DNA from: Arthrobacter sp. AZCC_0090
Lineage (GTDB): Bacteria > Actinomycetota > Actinomycetes > Actinomycetales > Micrococcaceae
Direction: 5' to 3'
DNA: 64,000 bases
Assembly: GCF_014207375.1 (NCBI RefSeq)
Contig: NZ_JACHEE010000011.1
Coordinates: 1 to 64,000 of the forward strand
Shown: piece after piece, positions 57,766-64,000 of the stretch
How positions within the stretch are numbered: the stretch's first letter is position 1
Layout of the letters: each line of letters starts with the position of its first letter
Translations under genes and position numbers: made by a program
Notes under the pieces: model-generated
The model's database searches: none
What the model saw: the letters and a program-made list of their open reading frames with translations, nothing else
What the model was told of the DNA's origin: nothing

Positions 57766-60327
57766 TCAAACATCCCCCGGCGAAGCGGTCGGCAGGACCA
57801 CTCCCAGGCTTCCGTCCACGAGCACCCGCTGCCCGTCGGCCAAGGTGCTGGTCCCCGAACCGGTGCCCATGACTGCCGGAATTCCGTATTCCCTGGCCAC
57901 GATCGCCGCATGCGAGCCAAGCCCTCCGGCATCCACCACAACCGCCGCGGCCCGTTGGAACAACGGCGTCCACGAAGGGTTGGTGTACGGGCAGACCAGG
58001 ATTTCGCCGCTGCGGAGCTGGCCGAACTCGGCCGGCCCCCGGATCACCCGGACAAGCCCGCTTGCCTGGCCGCGGCTGGCCGGAGTACCGGAGACGAGGG
58101 CCCCGTCCACCTGGCGGCCTCGGCCAAAGAGCAAAACCGGATCAAGCAGCGGGATGCCCTCCAGTTCCCTCCGTTTCGCCGCCCGCGCCAGCACCAGCGG
58201 CCGGTAACGGTCACGCAGGGAAGCCGGCAGCGCACCGCCGTCGTCCGCGTCCGTGATGGACTCCAATTCCTCGAACCGCAAGTGATAGATGTCGTCCGGT
58301 GCGTCGATCACGCCACCCAGTACCAACCGCCGGCCGAGCTCCCGGTAGGCGCGGCGGATCGGCGGGATGGCTTTGGTGGCGTAGAAGTGGCTGTCCTCGC
58401 GGAAAGCCATTCCGGCCCGAGCGGACTCGACGGCGGCGAGCACCCTTCGCCGCACCGGTTCGAAGCGGAGTGCCGGGTGACGCTTCAATTCCGCAATCGC
58501 TGTACCGGTCTGGTCGGCCGCTTGATGCCGCTCTCCGGACATGGCCTTCACCAGCCCCAGCACCACCTCGGGGGCATCGGACCACGTAGGCGAACTGCTC
58601 AGGACAACGCTGGTGGTTTCCCGGTGTCCGTATTCCAGCTGGAACTCCTGGAACGCCTCCCGGAAAGCGCGATGCTCTGGAGCCTTTTCGACCTGGTCCA
58701 GCAGCTGGCGGGGGTCTGCTTCACGAAAGGCGCGTGACAGTCCGGGGTCGTCTGCCGCAAGGGAAGCGAGCCGTTCAAGTGCCCGATTCGCCTGGCTCGT
58801 CCGGGTTTCCGCGCCGGCGATCAGCGCAGGCGCAAGCCTTGTCTTGCCCAGGAACAGAAGCATCAAGCGCATCTTCAGCACCGGCACGAGAATTCCGGGC
58901 AGGTAAGAAACCCGGAGATCCCCGATCGCCTGCATCGTCGCGAAGCACTCCTCCACAAGTTCGATGACCGCACGCCAGCGCAGCGGACCGAGATCCATTC
59001 CGTTCAGCCGTTCGATTTCGCCAAGGAACCGGGCGAAGCGCGGATCTTGGGTCCACGTGTCTGGCTTGAATTGCCTTGACCGTCGCAGCAAAGACACGGG
59101 CGCTGCAAGGGTCCGGAGGGTCGGGCGCGGCACCGGCGGGACGAGCTGAACCACCACGCCGTCCTCCTCCGGCAACAACTCCTCAACCGTGGGAAAGACC
59201 ACGCCCACGCTTCCGGCCATCCCCCGCAGCATGCCCAAGATTCCTCGGCTCATCCACCCGGAGACATCCAGCGGATACGGCCGTTCCTGGAACATCTCGA
59301 TGAAGAACGGCCCCACCCGCCGTTGGACCGCGTTGAGGCTGGGCGGTTGAGGCGGGAGCGCGGTCATCGGCCGCGACTGCAGCACATACAGCACGCCCCC
59401 GGCCACAGCCCACTCCATGTCCTGTGGCCGAGCGAAATGCTCCTGGGCTTCCCGTCCCAGGCGGGCCAGCTCCGCCAATTGCCCCGCGGCGAGCCCAGGC
59501 TTGGCCCCCGGCGCACCAGCCCTTTCCCGCGTACCGCCGCCCGCTGCCACGCTGATCATCACCTCGCGGCCACCTGGGGTGAAACCAAGAACCTTTCCCG
59601 AGCCGTCCAGGACGTAGTGCTCCGGCGTCACCCACCCCGAGACCACGGCCTCCCCCAGCCCGGGGTTCGCGTCCACCACCATTTCACCGCGCTCGCCCGT
59701 GACCGGGTTCGCTGTGAACATGACACCCGCCATGGCGGCCGGCACCATTTTTTGTACGACGACGGCGATGGCCACCTCGTGCGGGTCGATTCCCTGCCGA
59801 AGCCGATAGGCCATAGCCCGGTCCGTCCACAATGATGCCCAACAACTCGAGACCGCCTGGATGACATCTTCCTCGCCAATGACGTTGAGGTAGGTGTCCT
59901 GCTGGCCGGCAAACGCCGCTCCCGGAAGATCCTCCGCCGTAGCACTGGACCGGACCGCGACCGCCCCGCCGCCCAGGTTCGCGTAGGCATCGAGGATCTC
60001 CTGCCGCAGCGGGACAGGCATTTCCGCCTCGGCAAAGAGGGTCCGGATAGCGGCGCCGGACGCTCCGCCGTCGGGCGCACCGCCGCGCGCACCGCCGCGC
60101 GCACCGCCGTCGGGCGCACCGCTCAAGCCGAACAGCAGGCTATCCAACTCAATCCCCACTTTCGTTTCTGCCAGGAAGGACAGGTACGCGTTCGTGGTGA
60201 TGATGAAGCCCGGCGGCACCGGAAATCCCTCGCGCGCAAGTTCGCCTAAAGCGGCACCCTTGCCGCCTGCGACGGCGATGTCCCCCGCGCAGAAAGCGGT
60301 CAGAGGGGCAGTGGTTTTCTCAGTCAT
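57766..60327 (-). CDS. Rifampin phosphotransferase / PEP-synthase-like protein
   Basis: 853 residues. The N-terminal ATP-grasp domain has VAGGKGAALGELAREGFPVP, AVRSSATAEDLPGAAFAGQQ and QSRPMTALPP. A long central substrate domain follows, then the swivelling domain with the phosphohistidine motif GGLGSHAAIVAREYGIPAVM. Domain order and length match rifampin phosphotransferase (RPH, about 860 residues), which inactivates rifamycins using ATP; a generic PEP-utilising enzyme is the alternative. No PEP-binding TIM barrel of true PEP synthase is present. The Gly/Ala-rich insert at about 70-90 is coded by tandem repeats. Overlaps the MFS gene by 8 bases. Confidence 0.8.
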   Translation of the reverse strand: MTEKTTAPLTAFCAGDIAVAGGKGAALGELAREGFPVPPGFIITTNAYLSFLAETKVGIELDSLLFGLSGAPDGGARGGARGGAPDGGASGAAIRTLFAEAEMPVPLRQEILDAYANLGGGAVAVRSSATAEDLPGAAFAGQQDTYLNVIGEEDVIQAVSSCWASLWTDRAMAYRLRQGIDPHEVAIAVVVQKMVPAAMAGVMFTANPVTGERGEMVVDANPGLGEAVVSGWVTPEHYVLDGSGKVLGFTPGGREVMISVAAGGGTRERAGAPGAKPGLAAGQLAELARLGREAQEHFARPQDMEWAVAGGVLYVLQSRPMTALPPQPPSLNAVQRRVGPFFIEMFQERPYPLDVSGWMSRGILGMLRGMAGSVGVVFPTVEELLPEEDGVVVQLVPPVPRPTLRTLAAPVSLLRRSRQFKPDTWTQDPRFARFLGEIERLNGMDLGPLRWRAVIELVEECFATMQAIGDLRVSYLPGILVPVLKMRLMLLFLGKTRLAPALIAGAETRTSQANRALERLASLAADDPGLSRAFREADPRQLLDQVEKAPEHRAFREAFQEFQLEYGHRETTSVVLSSSPTWSDAPEVVLGLVKAMSGERHQAADQTGTAIAELKRHPALRFEPVRRRVLAAVESARAGMAFREDSHFYATKAIPPIRRAYRELGRRLVLGGVIDAPDDIYHLRFEELESITDADDGGALPASLRDRYRPLVLARAAKRRELEGIPLLDPVLLFGRGRQVDGALVSGTPASRGQASGLVRVIRGPAEFGQLRSGEILVCPYTNPSWTPLFQRAAAVVVDAGGLGSHAAIVAREYGIPAVMGTGSGTSTLADGQRVLVDGSLGVVLPTASPGDV
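60067..60120 (-). repeat. Tandem repeat inside the rifampin-phosphotransferase-like gene
   Basis: Units read on the plus strand: a 15-base unit at 60067-60081 and 60106-60120 flanks two 12-base units (60082-60093, 60094-60105). It encodes Gly-Ala-Pro-Asp/Arg-Gly-Gly repeats and stays in frame. Confidence 0.8.
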
Positions 60328-61879
60328 CTTGGGCTCCTCGTGCGGTGCTGTCGGCGGCGTCGGAAGGTTCTGGTAGCGCGGTGTCCGAGTGCGCGGTGGT
60401 CCGCAACTCCCGCTCGGGAAGGAAGAGCGTCAAAACGAATGCCACAGCCAACACCACAGCGGCAAAACCGAAAACCGGCGGAAGCGCATGTCCGAACGCC
60501 TGGGCAACCGCGATGCGGTCCGCGGCCGGCAGCGCTTCCAGGGTCTTCGGCGTCAAGGAATTAATGCGGCTGCCCAGCGCGGCCGCCAGTGAGGCCGGGA
60601 CCGCTGCGGCAAATCGCGCCGTGATCAGGGAACCCAGAACAGCCACGCCGACGGCGGCGCCCACCTGGCGAAGGAAGGTCACCGTGGACGTCGCAGCACC
60701 AAGGTCCCGGCGCTCCACGGAATTCTGCACCACCAGTACCATGACCTGCATGACGAGCCCGATTCCCAGACCGAGAAGCAGCATGGAGAGCAGGACGAGC
60801 CACGGGCTGCTGCTCGAGTCCATGGTGCTGAACAGCCAGAGCCCGGGAACCGCAAGCAGCGTCCCGGCCACCGGATACAGCTTGTAGCGTCCAGTGAGGG
60901 TGATCAGCGCACCCGATCCCGACGTCGTGAGCAGAAGCCCGGCCATCAGCGAAATCAACATGCCGCCCGAGGCCGTTGCCGACATGCCCATCCCCACCTG
61001 CAAAAACGCCGGAAGGTAATTCAACGTGGCGAACATCGCAAAACCGACCAGGAAGCTCACTGCTGTCGGTATGGCAAAGGCAGGATCCCGGAACAGGGAC
61101 AAGGGGATGATCGGATCAGCCGTGCGACGCGCCCTGAACAGCCAAGCCGCCAGTGCCACAAGAGCCACACCCCCGAGGACCGGGGACACCCAAACCTGCC
61201 CCGGGTAGCCGCCGCTGGAGAGGAAGATCACCGACACAATCGCAAGCCCCAGCAAGGCCGCGCCTCCGTAGTCCACTCGTCGTCCGCGCGGAGTGGCCGG
61301 GAGCCGCAGTGTAAAGGTCACCACGGCAAGGGCAGCCAATCCGAACGGAACATAGAAGTAGAAGATCCAGCGCCAGGAGAAATGATCAACCACCGCACCG
61401 CCAGCCAAAGGTCCGGCAACCGCGGCCATGACGAAGGCTGCGCCGATAATGCCCAGAAGCCTGCCCCGCTCGCGAGGACTGACAAGTTCGCCAATGATCG
61501 ATTGTGCTCCGATCATGAGCCCTCCGCCGCCGATGCCCTGAATCGCGCGGAAAGCGATGAGCTGCGGCACCGACTGCGCCAACGAGCACAGTCCCGCGCC
61601 GATGATGAAAAAGATGAGGGAAGCCTGCAGGATCCGTTTTCGCCCGAAAGCGTCGCCAAGTTTGCCCGTGAGGGGCATGGCGGCTGTGGCGGCGACAAGG
61701 TAGCCGGTGATGATGGTGGACATCTGATCCAGGCCGCCCAGATCCCCGGCGACGGTGGGCAGGGCCGAGGCCATGACAGTTTGGTCCAGCGTTCCGAGGA
61801 ACATCACCAACAGGATTCCAGGCAGCGCCGTCCTGATGGCAGAGTGAACTTTCTCTGTGTGCTGCTGGGCATCGTCCAT
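60320..61879 (-). CDS. MFS multidrug efflux transporter, DHA2 (14-TM) family
   Basis: 519 residues. Motif D1-like LGTLDQTVMASALPTVAGDL, motif A GKLGDAFGRKRIL, motif B FRAIQGIGGGGLMIGAQ and motif C GAAFVMAAVAGPLAGGAV support an EmrB/QacA-type drug:H+ antiporter. First gene of a three-gene leftward operon (efflux pump, phosphotransferase-like enzyme, TetR), overlapping the second gene by 8 bases. A perfect palindrome lies 18 bases upstream of the start. Confidence 0.92.
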   Translation of the reverse strand: MDDAQQHTEKVHSAIRTALPGILLVMFLGTLDQTVMASALPTVAGDLGGLDQMSTIITGYLVAATAAMPLTGKLGDAFGRKRILQASLIFFIIGAGLCSLAQSVPQLIAFRAIQGIGGGGLMIGAQSIIGELVSPRERGRLLGIIGAAFVMAAVAGPLAGGAVVDHFSWRWIFYFYVPFGLAALAVVTFTLRLPATPRGRRVDYGGAALLGLAIVSVIFLSSGGYPGQVWVSPVLGGVALVALAAWLFRARRTADPIIPLSLFRDPAFAIPTAVSFLVGFAMFATLNYLPAFLQVGMGMSATASGGMLISLMAGLLLTTSGSGALITLTGRYKLYPVAGTLLAVPGLWLFSTMDSSSSPWLVLLSMLLLGLGIGLVMQVMVLVVQNSVERRDLGAATSTVTFLRQVGAAVGVAVLGSLITARFAAAVPASLAAALGSRINSLTPKTLEALPAADRIAVAQAFGHALPPVFGFAAVVLAVAFVLTLFLPERELRTTAHSDTALPEPSDAADSTARGAQDD

Positions 61880-61896
61880 GGCCCGGTCCCGGAAAA

Positions 61897-61919
61897 TTAG
61901 AGAACTGCTGGTTCTCTAA
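61897..61919. promoter_or_regulatory. Palindromic operator for the TetR-controlled efflux operon
   Basis: TTAGAGAAC and GTTCTCTAA are perfect inverted 9-base arms around TGCTG, directly upstream of the MFS gene. On the minus strand TCTAAT could be part of the -10. Typical TetR operator architecture. Confidence 0.75.
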
Positions 61920-61967
61920 AAGCTACTCTCGCCGCAAACGCGGCACAATGCCTGGTCAATGAAACGC

Positions 61968-62015
61968 CGACGGCGGTCCCGCACCTTGAGGACACAAGGT
62001 GCGGGACCGCCGTCG
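61968..62015. terminator. Terminator after pckG
   Basis: Perfect 20-bp stem (61968-61987 with 61996-62015) and an 8-base loop, just downstream of the pckG stop. Confidence 0.85.
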
Positions 62016-62054
62016 TTCGGTTGCCTGGGCCCACGCTGGGGAGGCAGCGGGGAC

Positions 62055-63881
62055 CTAGGCCAGGCGGGCCTTAAGGCCCTCGAGCTCCGAGATCAGCGCA
62101 GCCGGCAGGGAACCGCCGAACTTCGCGTACCATTCCTCGATCGACGCCAACTCGGTTGCCCACTCGGCGGGGTCGACGCGGACTGCGGCTTCCACCTCGG
62201 CAGGAGTCATGTCCAGGCCTTCGAGGTCGATGGACTCGCCGGTCGGCACGAATCCGATGGGGGTCTCGACGGCGTCGGCCTTGCCTTCAAGTCGCTCGAT
62301 GGCCCACTTGAGGACGCGCGAGTTGTCACCAAAGCCGGGCCATGCGAAGCCACCCTCGGCGGTGCGACGGAACCAGTTGACCAGGAAGATCTTGGGCAGA
62401 CGCTCCGGGTTCGCCTTGGCTGACAGGTTGACCCAGTGGTTCAGGTAGTCGCCCGCGTCGTAGCCGATGAACGGCAGCATGGCCATGGGATCGCGACGCA
62501 CGACGCCAACCGCACCGGCCGCGGCAGCGGTGGTTTCGGAGGACAACGTGGAACCCATGAAGATGCCGTTGGACCAGTCGCGGGCTTCAGTGACCAGCGG
62601 GATAGTGGTCTTCCGGCGCCCGCCGAAGAGGATCGCGGAGAGTTCCACGCCGTCGGGGCTGAAGTACTCCTCGGCCAGCATGTCGATCTGGTCGATCGGG
62701 GTGCAGAAGCGGGAGTTCGGGTGTGCAGCGGGCTTGTCGGACTCGGGAGTCCAGGAGTTGCCCTGCCAGTCGGTCAGGTGCGCCGGAGTTTCCACCGTCA
62801 TGCCCTCCCACCACACGCCGCCGTCGTCGGTCAGCGCAACGTTGGTGAAGATGCTGTTGCCCTTGGCGATGGCGCGCATGGCATTGGGGTTGGTGCCCCA
62901 ACCGGTGCCGGGAGCGACGCCGAACAGGCCGGCTTCGGGGTTGACGGCGCGGAGCTCGCCTTCCTTGCCGAAGCGCATCCACGTGATGTCGTCGCCGAGG
63001 GTCTCCACCTTCCATCCCTTGATGGTGGGGTCGAGCAGCGCGAGGTTGGTCTTGCCGCAAGCGGAGGGGAACGCGGCAGAGATGTAGTAGTTCTTCTGCT
63101 CAGGCGAGGTCAGCTTCAGGATAAGCATGTGCTCGGCCAGCCAGCCTTCGTCGCGGGCCATGACAGACGCGATGCGCAGGGCGTAGCACTTCTTACCAAG
63201 GAGGGCGTTGCCGCCGTAGCCGGAGCCGTAGGACCAGATGGAGCGCTCTTCCGGGAAGTGCACAATCCACTTGTCCGGGTTGCAAGGCCACGCAACGTCG
63301 GCCTGGCCGGCTTCCAGCGGAGCACCCAGGGAGTGCAGCGCGGGGACGAAGAACGCGTCCGTCTGGGTGATGCGTTCCAGGACGTCGGTGCCGATGCGGG
63401 CCATGATGCGCATCGAGGCAACAACGTAGGCGGAGTCGGTGATCTCGACGCCGAACTTGGGGTCCTCGGCGTCCAGGTGGCCCATGACGAACGGAATGAC
63501 GAACATGGTGCGGCCACGCATGGAGCCGGCGAACAGTCCGCGCAGCTTCTGCTTCATCTCGGCCGGAGCCATCCAGTTGTTGGTGAAGCCGGCGTCATGT
63601 TCCTTCTCGGAGCAGATGTATGTCTGCTCTTCTACGCGGGCAACATCCGCAGGATCGGAGAATGCGGCGAAAGAGTTGGGGAAGAGCTCTTGGTTCAGCC
63701 TCTTCAGGGTGCCGGCCGCGACGAGTTCGTCGGTCAGCTTCTTGTATTCCGCTTCGCTGCCGTTAACCCAGTGGATGCGGTCCGGCTGTGTCAGCTCGGC
63801 TACTTCCTCGACCCAGGCCAGCAGGCGTGCATGCGTAGTAGGTGCCTTCTCAAGCAGCGGCAGTCGCGCCAGATCGCCCAT
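62055..63881 (-). CDS. pckG: Phosphoenolpyruvate carboxykinase (GTP)
   Basis: 608 residues; AAGGGA lies about 8 bases before the ATG. The GTP-type P-loop is [17 protein letters not shown] with reactive Cys275; [39 protein letters not shown] and [13 protein letters not shown] are standard. It converts oxaloacetate to PEP in gluconeogenesis. A monocistronic gene ending at a strong hairpin; the upstream 119 bases to the window edge hold its promoter, with TAGCAT on the minus strand as a possible -10. Confidence 0.97.
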   Translation of the reverse strand: MGDLARLPLLEKAPTTHARLLAWVEEVAELTQPDRIHWVNGSEAEYKKLTDELVAAGTLKRLNQELFPNSFAAFSDPADVARVEEQTYICSEKEHDAGFTNNWMAPAEMKQKLRGLFAGSMRGRTMFVIPFVMGHLDAEDPKFGVEITDSAYVVASMRIMARIGTDVLERITQTDAFFVPALHSLGAPLEAGQADVAWPCNPDKWIVHFPEERSIWSYGSGYGGNALLGKKCYALRIASVMARDEGWLAEHMLILKLTSPEQKNYYISAAFPSACGKTNLALLDPTIKGWKVETLGDDITWMRFGKEGELRAVNPEAGLFGVAPGTGWGTNPNAMRAIAKGNSIFTNVALTDDGGVWWEGMTVETPAHLTDWQGNSWTPESDKPAAHPNSRFCTPIDQIDMLAEEYFSPDGVELSAILFGGRRKTTIPLVTEARDWSNGIFMGSTLSSETTAAAAGAVGVVRRDPMAMLPFIGYDAGDYLNHWVNLSAKANPERLPKIFLVNWFRRTAEGGFAWPGFGDNSRVLKWAIERLEGKADAVETPIGFVPTGESIDLEGLDMTPAEVEAAVRVDPAEWATELASIEEWYAKFGGSLPAALISELEGLKARLA

Positions 63882-64000
63882 CGTGGTTCCCTTCCTCGGG
63901 TTCAGTGGTGTGTCCTAAATGCTAGGGGTCGCGGAGTAGACCAATCTGGGTTCGGACATGGGATCTCTTGACCATTTCGGAGCAAAACCGCTAAAAATCA

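Overview
The window is a GC-rich actinobacterial chromosome segment. Protein sequences and gene order fit the Micrococcaceae, in the Arthrobacter / Paenarthrobacter / Pseudarthrobacter group. Three blocks match other Actinobacteria: rlmB-cysS-ispF-ispD-carD with a divergent lpqE-like lipoprotein, senX3-regX3 near a phosphoglycerate mutase, and a bacterial proteasome activator ending in GQYL. Genes are dense on both strands, with strong GC hairpins between most convergent pairs. The genus is inferred; no rRNA is present.

Layout. 1-5 kb: the end of glgP, then a leftward glgX / secreted RNase Sa-type RNase / barstar set, and a carbon-nitrogen hydrolase. 5-10.3 kb: rlmB, cysS, ispF, ispD and carD leftward, with lpqE rightward. 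10.4-15 kb: the SenX3-RegX3 phosphate two-component system, a divergent phoU with an 11-nt-phased PHO-box-like repeat between them, gpmA, a methyltransferase and a DUF2516 membrane protein. 15-22 kb: a trans-sulfuration enzyme, tmk-holB, a TAP-like lipoprotein hydrolase, an AbiEi/DUF559-type protein, a PhnX-like HAD hydrolase and tRNA-Thr(CGT). 22.3-28.4 kb: an accessory-looking block after the tRNA, with a frameshifted metallophosphoesterase remnant, an aldehyde dehydrogenase, about 1.4 kb without convincing genes, and a large secreted DUF4855-like protein.

28.4-38.8 kb: aldo/keto reductase, proteasome activator bpa with a small partner, GNAT, PadR, quinone oxidoreductase, tRNA-Ser(TGA), assimilatory nitrite reductase as divergent nirD and nirB with a GlnR-like box, a shortened potassium channel, uppP and a VOC protein. 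39-49.5 kb: a 1499-residue secreted nuclease plus 5'-nucleotidase, a cluster of palindromic repeats, an FAD/NAD(P)-binding protein, a prolyl oligopeptidase, tRNA-Ser(GCT) and a secreted metallophosphoesterase. 49.6-64 kb: an MFS transporter overlapping a RecQ helicase with a C-terminal phosphoribosyltransferase-like segment, manB, nsrR-hmp for nitric oxide defence, an operon of MFS efflux pump, rifampin-phosphotransferase/PEP-synthase-like enzyme and TetR with a perfect palindromic operator, and pckG.

Two themes stand out. Nutrient and stress control is legible in the DNA itself: PHO box, GlnR box, NsrR operator and TetR operator. In addition, at least eleven genes have a TANNNT -10 hexamer exactly 6-7 nt before the start codon, most with no usable Shine-Dalgarno sequence, so leaderless transcription looks common here and helps to fix start sites. 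I saw no CRISPR array, intact transposase, integrase or prophage gene.
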